From the NCBI GenBank assembly GCA_965217605.1, contig CBDCJB010000001.1, positions 62,001 through 126,000 of the forward strand: a stretch of 64,000 nucleotides of DNA. The letters are read 5' to 3'. Origin of the DNA: JAYYZW01 sp965217605 (GTDB lineage Bacteria > Pseudomonadota > Gammaproteobacteria > Ga0077536). The number at the start of each line of letters is the position of its first letter. Within the stretch, counting starts at the first letter, position 1. Positions 54,300 through 63,276 of this stretch are shown in pieces. The position numbers were made by a program, and so were the translations under genes. The notes beneath the pieces are model-generated. The model saw only the letters and a program-made list of their open reading frames with translations, was not told the DNA's origin and made no database searches.

Positions 54300-54560
54300 T
54301 TATAAAACCCTAACATTTTGATGTAAATATATTTTATTTAATAAATGAAATTTTGGTCCCCCGATTAGCCCCCAATCGGATCGCAGCCCCATCCCCCCGC
54401 TTCCTGCCGGCCGCGCGTGACGACGACACCCCCGCCACGCGGGCGTCCATCAACATCTTCGAGCATTCAATCACGTCCAACACCTTTGAACCGGCCACAG
54501 CAGCGGTCCAGTTTGGAAAGGTTTATCGAGTGGGGCACGGCCAGCGAAAAGGAGTTGAAG

Positions 54561-56180
54561 CTAGCCCGGATATTTCATAAAAAAAGAGGGCAAGCCCTTT
54601 CTAATCCGTTATAATTCAGTTAGTTAGGCTGGAAAACGGAAAGGACTCGCCCGTGACAGAATGTACCCAGACTGCGCTGCAATTTCCAGGCTTTTCTCGC
54701 CGCAAGATCGACGTCTCATTCAACGGCGGTGACATCACTTCCAACGGTGGGGTGCAGTTGCTGCGCTGGGCCGATGAACGGACCGGGTTGATCAAGGCCG
54801 CGGCACGGGCCATTGGGGATTCGCGCCGGAGAAAGAGCTGCACCCACGCTCTGGAGTCGCTGGTCCGACAGCGGGTCTATGGCCTTTCCCTGGGCTATGA
54901 GGACCTCAACGACCACGAGGCATTGCGCGCGGACTTGGCTCTGCAGACGGCGCTTTCCCGGGATGAGTCGCTGGCGAGCCCGTCGACGTTGTGCCGACTG
55001 GAGAACCGCGCGAACCGGAACACCGCGGTGGCCCTGCACAAGGGACTCATTGATAACTTTATCGCCGCTTACAAACAAGCGCCCCGACGACTGATACGCG
55101 ATGTGGATGCCACCGACGATCGGGTGCAGGGTGATCAAGCGGGCCGCTTCTTCCACGGCGACTACGACCACGACTGCTGTCTGCCCTTGTACGTGTTCTG
55201 TGGCGATCAACGGTTGGTCAGTTATCTGCGTTCGAGCAAGATCGACGGCGCAAAACACAGTGGGGCGATCTTGGCGCTGTTGATCAAACGGTTGCGCCAG
55301 GCGTGGCCGAAGGTCGAGATCCTGGTGCGCGCCGATGCCGGCTTTTGCCGCTGGCGGATGCTGCGCTGGTTCGATCGCCACGGCGTGGATTACGTCATGG
55401 GTATCGCGAAAAACCCGCGTTTGCACGATCAATCGTTAGCGTTGCGCACGTTGGCTCAGTGGCGGTATTGGATGATGGGTGAGAAGCAGCGCCTGTTCAG
55501 CGAGGTCCGTTACGCCGCACCGACTTGGGATACCCCGCGACGGGTGATCGTCAAGGCCGAGCACAGCGCCCGCGGCAGCAATCCCCGCTTCGTGGTGACC
55601 CACCTCACCGGCAAGGCCCAACGCATCTACGACCGCCTCTACTGCGCCCGCGGCGAGATGGAGACCGGATCAAGGAGCAGCAGTTGGGCCTGTTTGCCGA
55701 TCGCACCAGTTGCCACACCTGGTGGGCCAATCAGTTCCGGCTGTTGCTCTCAAGCTTGGCTTACACGCTGTTGGAGACGATCCGCCGGGTGGCACTACAC
55801 GCAACGGCACGGGCTCGCGCGCAAGGCGGCACGCTGCGCCTGAAACTATTACGCATCGGCGCCATCGTCTTGCGCAATACCAGGCGCATCCGACTGTTGC
55901 TCTCCAGTGCTTACCCCCATCGAGAACTGTTCTGCCTGGTGGCCGCTCGCCTCAAGCCGGGATAGTCGTCCCAACGCCAGTCGCCTCGTGTGCGATTCCT
56001 TGTGAGTCGGGGTGTCGCTCGCCTCCGAAACGACTCGTGCATCGCAATCGGCGATAAATCCACCAGTGGCGCGCCGAAACGTCGCGCTTAAGCGCCGCTT
56101 CGTGCCACCACCAACGAATTCCGACCCATGATCGACCAACTCCACGCCCAATCTCACTGCTCATGCAATATCCGGGCTAG
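54561..56180 (+). mobile_element. IS1380-family insertion sequence, inactive
   Basis: A 1.62-kb element bounded by inverted repeats CTAGCCCGGATATTTCAT (54561-54578) and ATGCAATATCCGGGCTAG (56163-56180), matching at 17 of 18 positions. Size and ends fit the IS1380 family. It contains one frameshifted transposase gene. No certain target duplication can be seen. Confidence 0.8.
54653..55965 (+). pseudogene. IS1380-family transposase, frameshifted
   Basis: The first frame runs from GTG 54653 through SRRKIDVSFNGGDITSNGGV, LIRDVDATDDRVQGDQAGRF (first catalytic Asp region), VLVRADAGFCRWRMLRWFDR-like sequence and IYDRLYCARGEME. A one-base loss near 55664 then shifts to RIKEQQLGLFADRTSCHTWW and ANQFRLLLSSLAYTLLETIR, ending LVAARLKPG at 55965. 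All parts of the DDE enzyme are present, so the damage is recent. Confidence 0.85.
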
Positions 56181-56516
56181 CTGGGGCGAATGATTGGATT
56201 AACCCCCTTGGAAGGGGGGGTGCGCACTGTTGGAAGAAAAACAGAAAGGCCGGCTTGCAGCCCTGCATTGAGCCATCACGTCGATCATGGGATCTTTGGA
56301 TCCGGTCACTGCAATGCCGGCAGGGAGTCTCATCTCGAAGCGGCCTGGCTTCTTCTCCGAAAATTCCTCCTTCCGCCCCGTCGCTAATGAGGCTGCGTAC
56401 GAGCGACTCAATGTCTACACCAGAACCCTTCAATCGGTTTAGCTCAAGTGCTGTGGGAGCCTTTGTGACAGCACTCGCCATACGACTATTACAAAGGATA
56501 AATGGAGAGAATTCAC
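56181..56516. other. Gap without recognised gene
   Basis: Sequence between the IS1380 right end and the small coiled-coil gene. I find no coding signature or repeat, except GGAGAG (56505-56510) serving as ribosome site for the next gene. Confidence 0.4.
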
Positions 56517-56804
56517 ATGAACCCATCAATCGTAACGACGCTCATCGTCGGGGCAATCTTGGCCGGACTTATCCAGTACCACAATTATTCGCTCCGCAAA
56601 GACCTGCGAGCGGAAGCCGTCGAGCTGCATAACGAAGCTCAGGCCAATACTCGAGCGTTGCGTGTCGAGATCGCCGAGCTGCTTGAACGTGTGTCCCAGG
56701 TGGAAACCAGGATGGACAGACTTGAGATCAGTGTGGACAAACTCAGCGGCCACGTAACCGAGTTGAAAGAGCAGCATGAAGCTCGACACGACCCTGATGC
56801 ATAG
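56517..56804 (+). CDS. Small membrane-anchored coiled-coil protein
   Basis: A 95-residue protein with one N-terminal helix (SIVTTLIVGAILAGLIQYHN) and a charged heptad-type helix (LRVEIAELLERVSQVETRMD, then LEISVDKLSGHVTELKEQHE). GGAGAG is 6 nt before ATG 56517. No family recognised; similar small proteins appear in mobile regions and in association with TM-coiled-coil scaffolds. It lies alone between two insertion sequences. Confidence 0.6.
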   Translation: MNPSIVTTLIVGAILAGLIQYHNYSLRKDLRAEAVELHNEAQANTRALRVEIAELLERVSQVETRMDRLEISVDKLSGHVTELKEQHEARHDPDA

Positions 56805-56852
56805 GGGCCAAACCAGGGATTGAGCAACCCCTTGCACGTAGGGGTAGTCGGT

Positions 56853-57652
56853 ATTGTCAGAGTAAATCGCCTTGAGCCGGGAAGAGGCGTTCCGTAGCCT
56901 CTAGCGGTGCATAATCCCTTCCGTTATTTCAACAGTTCTCCCGAGGTCATTCGCCTCGCGGTGATGTTGTACATCCGTTATCCGCTGTCGTAGCGCCAAG
57001 TTGAAGATCTCCTGTTCGAACGGGGCATCGACATCTGCCACGAGACGGTGCGTTTGTGGTGGAACCTATATTGGGCCGATGTTCGCTGCGAAGCTCGGAA
57101 AGCGGCGCATTCATCATCGGTCATACTCACCGTGGCGCTGGCATTAGGACGAGGTATTCGTGCGTATCAACGGTGGAACACATTACCTCTGGCGCGCCGT
57201 CGATCACGAAGGTGAGGTGCTCGAAGTCTTCGCCACAAAGCGCCGGGATCGCAGAGCTGCACTGACGTTCCTCAAGCGTACGATGAAGCGCTACGGCGGG
57301 CCAAGGGTCATCGTGACCGACCGCTTACGTTCCTACGGTGCCGCGATGAAAGTCATTGGGGTCGAGGCTCGTCAACGTTGCGGTCAGTGGCTCAACAATC
57401 GAGCCGAAAACTCACACCAACCGTTCCGCCGACGAGAAGGCGCGATGGCCAGGTTCAGGGACATCAAGACCCTGCCGAGGTTTGCTGCCGTTCACGCCTC
57501 GATCCACAATCATTTCAATTACCAACACCATCTCAATCGCCGCGATATTTTCAAACAAAACCGAGCTGCCGCCTTGGCCGAGTGGCGTCAACTTGCAGCT
57601 TCATAGCCCTCGGTTGCAGGTTCTTCAGGTCCCATCCAGTTAGTCTGACAAT
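56853..57652 (+). mobile_element. IS6-family insertion sequence, decayed
   Basis: About 800 bp bounded by short inverted ends ATTGTCAGA (56853-56861) and TCTGACAAT (57644-57652) around a broken IS6-type transposase. The ends are short, so boundaries are approximate. Confidence 0.6.
56912..57606 (+). pseudogene. IS6-family transposase, broken
   Basis: Starts NPFRYFNSSPEVIRLAVMLY, the classic IS6 opening, followed by a TAG inside RYPLS-RQVEDLLFERGIDI. After RLWWN the frame shifts by one, reading GPMFAAKLGKRRIHHRSYSP and WRWH, and meets another TAG where WHLDE is expected. The remaining part is open: VRINGGTHYLWRAVDHEGEV, VIVTDRLRSYGAAMKVIG and NRAENSHQPFRRREGAMARF. Both stop codons replace a conserved Leu. 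Confidence 0.8.
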
Positions 57653-57740
57653 GTAGCGGTGACTTATAGCTGTTTGATCCGATCTGAATTTGAGCTATGT
57701 TCGTTACTCCCCAGACCCTACTGGAGTGAAGGAAGGTAAT

Positions 57741-58294
57741 ATGCCATTGGCCAAGCACGGCGGGATCGCATCGGGTCCTCGTCTGCCTTGTTGCCGCCCT
57801 GTGGTTGAGCGGTCCCGTATCTGCCGGTTGTATATCGCAGACATTCGGCAACACCACCTTCCACAATTGCGACGGTAAGCTGGGAACGTCACAGACATTC
57901 GGCAATACCACTGTGCACAATGTTGACGGCAAGCTGGGAACGTCACAGACGTTCGGCAATACCACTATGCACAATATTGACGGCAAGCTGGGAACGTCGC
58001 AGACATTCGGCGACACCACTGTGCACAATGTTGACGGCGAGCTGGGAACGTCGCAAACGTTTGGTAACACGACTGTGCATAATTTCGACGGCATGCTGGG
58101 ACCGTCGCAGACTATCGACCCGACCACTTTCCAGATTCTTTGTCGGCACGCTGGGACCGTCGCAGGCAATCAGCCCGACCACTGTCCACAATTTTGACGG
58201 CGCGTTGAGGGCTCAGGCGCTTCTTGTCAGCCTCAAGGAACGGCGTTTATATATAGTTCCCCTTTTTGCGCACCTTCGCGGGGGAGTCGAATGA
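57741..58294 (+). pseudogene. Secreted 18-residue-repeat protein, frameshifted
   Basis: AAGG precedes ATG 57741, but that frame departs from the one carrying a signal peptide, VLVCLVAALWLSGPVSA, and five tandem copies of an 18-residue unit such as TFGNTTVHNVDGKLGTSQ. A one- or two-base change near 57770 would join them. Copy 6 has 55 instead of 54 bp, which moves the frame again to AISPTTVHNFDGAL and a tail ending HLRGGVE. That tail stops in ATGA, overlapping the next gene start. A secreted repeat protein of unknown function is likely; two frame breaks suggest decay or phase-type variation. Confidence 0.6.
57841..58165 (+). repeat. 54-bp tandem repeats
   Basis: Units start at 57841, 57895, 57949, 58003 and 58057 (54 bp each) and 58111 (55 bp, diverged), with a partial one from 58166. 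Each begins ACATTCGGCAACACC or close and ends CTGGGAACGTC-CAG. The units keep phase, so they are protein repeats. Confidence 0.9.
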
Positions 58295-59595
58295 ACGCGA
58301 AACGGCTAACACTCTTCGTCCTCGGGCTGCTCCAGCTCGATGCTGCAAATGCGGATCTCGCCGTCGACTTGCAGAAGCATGCATTGGCGACCGAGCCGCA
58401 GGTGATCGCGTTGCGGCGCCATTTCCACGCCAATCCCGAGCTAAGCAATCGTGAGTTCGAGACCGCCAAGCGGATCGCCAACGAGCTCGAAGCGCTGGGC
58501 CTCGAGGTACAGACGGGCATCGCACATACCGGTGTGGTGGGCTACCTCGAGGGCGGCAAACCGGGACCGCTGGTTGCGCTACGGGCCGATATGGACGCCC
58601 TGCCGGTGACCGAGCGCCTTGACTTGCCGTTCGCCTCCAAGGTGCGCACTATCTATCGCGGCCACGACGTCGGCGTGATGCATGCCTGCGGTCACGATGC
58701 CCACATGGCCATGCTCCTCGGCGCCGCGCAAGTGTTGGTCTCGGTGCGTGCGGATCTGCCGGGTCAGGTCATGTTCATTTTTCAGCCCGCGGAAGAAGGC
58801 GCACCGGAAGGCGAAGAAGGCGGTGCCCGGCTGATGTTGCAGGAGGGTCTGTTCGCCACGCGGAAACCCGCTGCGGTATTCGGGTTGCATGTCGTCTCCA
58901 ACCACCCGACGAACGTGGTGGCCTATCGTTCGGGTCCGGTCATGGCGAGCTCGGACCGTTTCCGCATCGTGGTCAAGGGCCGCCAGACGCACGGCTCACG
59001 CCCATGGCAGGGTGTCGATCCGATCGTCGCCGCGGCGCAGATCGTGATGGCGGCGCAAACCATCCAGAGTCGGCAGGTCGATGTCACCCAGGCCCCCTCG
59101 GTGCTGTCCTTCGGTGCCATCCAGGGTGGCGTACGCAGCAACATCATTCCCGACAAGGTCGAGTTGATCGGGACGATTCGCAATTTCGACATGGACATCC
59201 GCGACAGCATTCACGAGAAGTTACGGCACACCGCGCGCGCCATCGCCGAGAGCGCCGGCGCTAGCACTGAGACCACTATCCACAAGGGTTACCCAGTGAC
59301 CGTGAACGACCCCGCGCTGACAGGTGCGATGCTACCGGTCGTCAAGCAGGTCGCAGGCGCGGAGCGGGTGGTCGAGACGCCGCTCATCACCGGTGCCGAG
59401 GACTTTTCCTACTATGCCCAGGAAGTGCCCGGACTGTTCCTGTTTCTCGGCGTCACGCCGCCGGGGACGGATGCAACCAAGGCGCCGACCAACCACTCGC
59501 CGCTCTTCTATGCCGATGAGGACGCCCTCGTGACAGGTGTGAAACTTCTGACTGCGCTGACCCTGGAATTCATGCGCAAGTGGCCCGGCGACTAG
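58291..59595 (+). CDS. Exported M20 amidohydrolase (IAA-amino acid hydrolase-like)
   Basis: A 434-residue zinc peptidase of the M20D/AbgB/hippurate-hydrolase type. A signal peptide (MNAKRLTLFVLGLLQLDAAN, cleavage near ANA-D) leads into metal motifs VMHACGHDAHMAMLLG, FQPAEEGAPEGEEGG, FGLHVVSNHPTN and TGAEDFSYYAQEVPGLF. Substrates in the family are N-acyl amino acids, indole-acetyl conjugates or aminobenzoyl-glutamate. The ATGA overlap with the repeat-protein frame points to coupled expression. Its composition is close to the core genome, unlike the neighbouring island genes. Confidence 0.85.
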   Translation: MNAKRLTLFVLGLLQLDAANADLAVDLQKHALATEPQVIALRRHFHANPELSNREFETAKRIANELEALGLEVQTGIAHTGVVGYLEGGKPGPLVALRADMDALPVTERLDLPFASKVRTIYRGHDVGVMHACGHDAHMAMLLGAAQVLVSVRADLPGQVMFIFQPAEEGAPEGEEGGARLMLQEGLFATRKPAAVFGLHVVSNHPTNVVAYRSGPVMASSDRFRIVVKGRQTHGSRPWQGVDPIVAAAQIVMAAQTIQSRQVDVTQAPSVLSFGAIQGGVRSNIIPDKVELIGTIRNFDMDIRDSIHEKLRHTARAIAESAGASTETTIHKGYPVTVNDPALTGAMLPVVKQVAGAERVVETPLITGAEDFSYYAQEVPGLFLFLGVTPPGTDATKAPTNHSPLFYADEDALVTGVKLLTALTLEFMRKWPGD

Positions 59596-60205
59596 ACGGG
59601 GGTACCCGTGCGAGCCGTGACGCGCGTCAGCTCAATGGGGAGCCACCTACGCCAAGGCGCAGGGAGCACCCGAAAAGTGGGACTATTCCGCCGGCGGATT
59701 AACCCTTCTGCTCCGGGATTGACAAGCGGGAAGCGCCGAAATTCGACAACGCGGCTCCAAGTAGCGGGGAACGATGTAACGGAGCCCATGCTTGGTGCTC
59801 TGGAACGGCGGACACCTGTTTGTCGAGCGGTACAATCACCGGTGCGACCACGAGAGCCTGAACAACCTTACCCTTAGCCGCCGTCTGTCTGACAAGTGGC
59901 GCCGACTTCACACACGACCATCTCTGTGACCACCCTTCTCCAACTCGCGGACTGACGCAAGCCCAGATCGACAAGGCGCAGGCCGACCCAGGTCGTCCGC
60001 CGGACGTCACCGGCGTTGTCGATTCCTCAACGAACAGGCCGCTCGCTTGGCCATCTGAACCGCCGCGCTCCCGCCCACGGAGCGCTAATGCTGCCACGCA
60101 GGTTAGCGAGCAAATTCCCCCTAGGCACAACTCCACATGGCACAATGGGTCCAGAAATCCGCCCGTTCGCTCCCCACGTTGAACCTCCCCACGGAGGAAT
60201 CCGCA
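59596..60205. other. Gap with transposase scrap
   Basis: No intact gene. The plus strand around 59816-59880 holds a short transposase-like piece (listed separately). The rest shows no convincing coding signature. GGAGG at 60193-60197 serves the next gene. Confidence 0.4.
59816..59880 (+). pseudogene. IS3-type transposase remnant
   Basis: A single plus-strand block LFVERYNHRCDHESLNNL resembles the IS3-family OrfB pattern FVEYYNHxRYHESLxNLTP near the C-terminus. Only about 20 codons are recognisable, and flanking frames are broken, so this is a scrap of an old insertion. Confidence 0.4.
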
Positions 60206-61477
60206 ATGTATTTCCCGCCGGAGGTTACGGACAAAGAGCTTCCCAGCCTCCTTCGACAATTTAAGGAGATCACAGGTTGGCCACCGTGGCAAAAGCGTCT
60301 CACTTGGCTGGAAGATGGCGTAAAAAAAACAGTGGCAATGCCGCATTATTGGCAGCAGCGGTTCGAACTCGAACTCGCCTTTGCGACGATGCACAAACGC
60401 TACAAAGTTACGAGGAGGTATCCGAGAAAGAATCTCACCATCGACCAGCAAAGGTTTCTGGCGTTCGTTTCCATGCTGGTACGCTGCTATCAAAGACTGA
60501 ATCAACGCGGCCAGAATCGTCTCCGCGGTATGCTCCTGGATTCTCTCAAATCCGACTACGGCCTCGCGCCCTTGGCGTATGAAATGAAAATCGCGGCCCA
60601 TCTGATGACGAAAGATTTTGATGTGACGTTCCACGACTTGGAAACAGGTGAAGGGTACGACTATTTGGCCGCAAAAGACGACGTGCAAATCGAAATAGAA
60701 TGCAAATTTGTATCAGGAGATATTGGGAGACAGATACATTTGAAGAGACTCCATCAATTTGGCGAGTACATCACTCCGCAATTGGAAGCGCTTCTGCCTC
60801 AAATACGCGGCGGAATTTTTATCCACATTACAATTCCTGGAAGATTGCATGGACAGGAAAGTCAACACGCCTCAATCTTCAAGCAGATGTCAAATGCGCT
60901 AGTAGCCCAAGAAGGACAATTTCAGTGCGCCGACACCCAGATTTCTGTATCCAAATTTGCTCTTGAGAACAGTCCCTTCGCAACACGTACACCCCAATTC
61001 CTTAGCAAAGAAGATGTAGAGCAATTTGTGTCTCGCAATTTCGATATAGAAAACAAGAACATGCTAATCATTTTCCGGCCTCGCAGGCATGCGGTAATTC
61101 TCGTGCTGCAAGGGTCGAAAGAGGATCGAGTATTGTCTGGAATACATCGGCAGCTCAAGGACTCTGCCCGTAAACAATTCACCGGAGATTCCCCTGCAGT
61201 TTTGTGTTGTCATTTGGCAGACTTACATGAACGCGAGCTCTTGAGTCTTCAATACAAGGATGACCACGGCCTAGGGCTCGACTATATGACCAGCGATCTA
61301 ATCGTTAGACGCCCGCAACTTCTAGCGGTCACATATACAGCACCAGGAAGCCTTGCACATGAACCAGTTTTGATTGGCAATGTGGAGCAACAATCACAAA
61401 GAGAAAGGGGACCGGCCTACACCATCCGGAATTCAAATCATTTCTTGGCGCAGGATTCCCGATACATCCTGTTCTAA
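60206..61477 (+). CDS. Orphan protein with PD-(D/E)xK nuclease-like motif
   Basis: A 423-residue protein, AT-richer than its surroundings. Around Asp152 (GEGYDYLA) and Glu165-x-Lys167 (QIEIECKFVS) it shows the D...ExK pattern of PD-(D/E)xK nucleases, with a preceding helix carrying Glu126 (LAYEMKIAAHL). The N-terminal 100 residues are basic and helical; the C-terminal part (LIIFRPRRHAVILVLQGSKE) is of mixed alpha/beta kind. I do not recognise the family. Start at ATG 60206, 8 nt after GGAGG, rather than 60137. It stands alone between transposon remains, as a cargo or defence gene might. Nuclease activity is inferred. Confidence 0.55.
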   Translation: MYFPPEVTDKELPSLLRQFKEITGWPPWQKRLTWLEDGVKKTVAMPHYWQQRFELELAFATMHKRYKVTRRYPRKNLTIDQQRFLAFVSMLVRCYQRLNQRGQNRLRGMLLDSLKSDYGLAPLAYEMKIAAHLMTKDFDVTFHDLETGEGYDYLAAKDDVQIEIECKFVSGDIGRQIHLKRLHQFGEYITPQLEALLPQIRGGIFIHITIPGRLHGQESQHASIFKQMSNALVAQEGQFQCADTQISVSKFALENSPFATRTPQFLSKEDVEQFVSRNFDIENKNMLIIFRPRRHAVILVLQGSKEDRVLSGIHRQLKDSARKQFTGDSPAVLCCHLADLHERELLSLQYKDDHGLGLDYMTSDLIVRRPQLLAVTYTAPGSLAHEPVLIGNVEQQSQRERGPAYTIRNSNHFLAQDSRYILF

Positions 61478-61794
61478 GCGTAACCACCCAGGGCATGTGG
61501 GGCAGCGAGCTGCACATTGGTTTCTTTCCAATAGGCGCCTCATGTGGCTTGACTTTGCACAGGTCTGGGTAAGTCTGGATTTCTCGAAACTCTGACCTGC
61601 CCGCATTTTTTGGTCCAGTTTTAGAGTTAGTTTAAGCGGCTTGATTCAGCGTTGTCAGGTTCTCCTCGGGTGGCGTTGCGAACGGCGGTGAGAAACTAGT
61701 CCACGGTAGCGGCGGGATTGTCCTGCTGCGGGCGGAGGAAAACTCTGCCACTTAAGCCCTTTTCGGTGACGAGGAGGGCGGGAGCATTCATACC
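61478..61794. other. Gap before istA, IS21 left end inside
   Basis: Non-coding. The left end of the IS21 element must lie here, probably near 61600-61680, but its terminal repeat cannot be fixed because the right end is outside the window. GAGGAGGGCGGGAG (61771-61784) may serve istA. Confidence 0.4.
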
Positions 61795-63276
61795 GTGGAA
61801 CTTTATCGGAAGGTCCGTCTTGCATGCCGGGACGGGATGAGCGAGCGTGCTGCGGCGCGTCATTTTGGGCTTTCGCGCGAGAGCGTGAAGAAGGTGCTGA
61901 GGTTTTCGGAGCCGCCGGGTTATCGGCGGAGGGCGCCGGTCCGTCGCCCGAAGCTGGACGGGTTCACCGAGATCATAGACGGGTGGCTGAAGGGGGATCT
62001 CGACCAGCCGCGCAAGCAGCGCCACACCGCCAGGCGTGTTTTCGACCGGCTTCGTGCGGAGCATGGGTTCACCGGCGGTTACACGATCGTGGAGGATTAT
62101 GTGCGCGAGCATCGCCGGCGGCGGGAGATGTTCGTGCCGTTGAGCTATCCGCCGGGCCATGGGCAGGCCGATTTCGGCGAGGCGCGTGTGATCATCGGGG
62201 GTGTTGAGCAAAAGGCGCATTTTTTCGCCTTCGACCTGCCTTACAGCGACGCCTGCTATGTGCGGGCCTACCCCGCGGCGACAGCCGAGGCGTGGGTCGA
62301 CGGGCACGTGCACGCCTTCGCCTTCTTCGGCGGGGTTCCCCAATCGGTGCGCTACGACAACGACCGCTGCCTGGTGTCGCGGATCGAGCGCGACGGGACG
62401 CGCAAGCGGGCGATGCTGTTCAGCGGGTTCCTGTCGCATGACCTCATAGGCGACCGCTACGGGCGGCCCGGCAAGGGGAACGACAAGGGCGCGGTCGAAG
62501 GTCTGGTGGGCTTTGCCCGGCGCAACTTCATGGTGCCGCTGCCGCGCTTTGCGAGCTTCGAGGTGTTTAACCTATGGCTCGAGGAGCAATGCCGCCGCCA
62601 GGGGGACATCCTGCGCGGACACCGCGAGACCATCGCAGAGCGCCTGGCGCGGGATGTGGAGGCCATGGCCGCGCTGCCGGTGTCGCCGTTGGATGCCTGT
62701 CATCAAGCATCGGGGCAGGTGGGTTCTCAGTCCCTGGTGCGCTACCAGAACAACGACTACTCCGTCCCGGTCGCCTACGGGTATCGGGACGTCTGGGTGC
62801 GCGGGTACGTGGACCGGGTGGTGATCGGCTGTGGCGCAGAGGTCATCGCCCGCCACCGGCGGTCCTATGAGCGTGAGGACATGATGTTCGAGCCGACCCA
62901 CTATGTGCCCCTGATCGAGCGCAAGCTCGGGGCGCTGGATCAGGCGGCGCCGCTGGCCGGGTGGGAGCTGCCCGATGCGTTCCAGACCCTGCGCCGTCTG
63001 ATGGAGGCGCGCTCGGCCAAGGCGGGGCGCCGGGCGTATGTGCAGGTCCTGCGGTTGCTGGAGACTTTCGGGTTGGAGGACCTGCATGCCGCGATCAAGG
63101 ATGCCCTGCGCCTGGGCGCCGTGGGCTTCGACGCGGTGAAGCATCTGGCACTGTGCCGGGTCGAGAAGCGCGCGCCCAAGCTCGACCTCGATGCCTATCC
63201 GTACCTGCCCAAGGCCAATGTCGCCAAGACCTCGGCCGCCAGCTACATGTGCCTGCTGTCGGAGGACGCTGCATGA
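61795..63276 (+). CDS. istA: IS21-family transposase IstA
   Basis: A 493-residue DDE transposase. An N-terminal helix-turn-helix (ARHFGLSRESVKKVLRFSEP) precedes catalytic residues in HGQADFGEARVIIG (Asp), VRYDNDRCLV (Asp) and DKGAVEGLVGFARRNF (Glu), as in IS21/ISPsy-type IstA. GTG start at 61795. Its stop overlaps the start of istB as ATGA. No frameshift is visible, so the element may still be active. Confidence 0.92.
   Translation: MELYRKVRLACRDGMSERAAARHFGLSRESVKKVLRFSEPPGYRRRAPVRRPKLDGFTEIIDGWLKGDLDQPRKQRHTARRVFDRLRAEHGFTGGYTIVEDYVREHRRRREMFVPLSYPPGHGQADFGEARVIIGGVEQKAHFFAFDLPYSDACYVRAYPAATAEAWVDGHVHAFAFFGGVPQSVRYDNDRCLVSRIERDGTRKRAMLFSGFLSHDLIGDRYGRPGKGNDKGAVEGLVGFARRNFMVPLPRFASFEVFNLWLEEQCRRQGDILRGHRETIAERLARDVEAMAALPVSPLDACHQASGQVGSQSLVRYQNNDYSVPVAYGYRDVWVRGYVDRVVIGCGAEVIARHRRSYEREDMMFEPTHYVPLIERKLGALDQAAPLAGWELPDAFQTLRRLMEARSAKAGRRAYVQVLRLLETFGLEDLHAAIKDALRLGAVGFDAVKHLALCRVEKRAPKLDLDAYPYLPKANVAKTSAASYMCLLSEDAA

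Noticed and set aside
57841..58165. Possible CRISPR-like array
   Set aside because: The units are directly adjacent without unique spacers, keep a reading frame and encode an 18-residue motif, and there are no cas genes.
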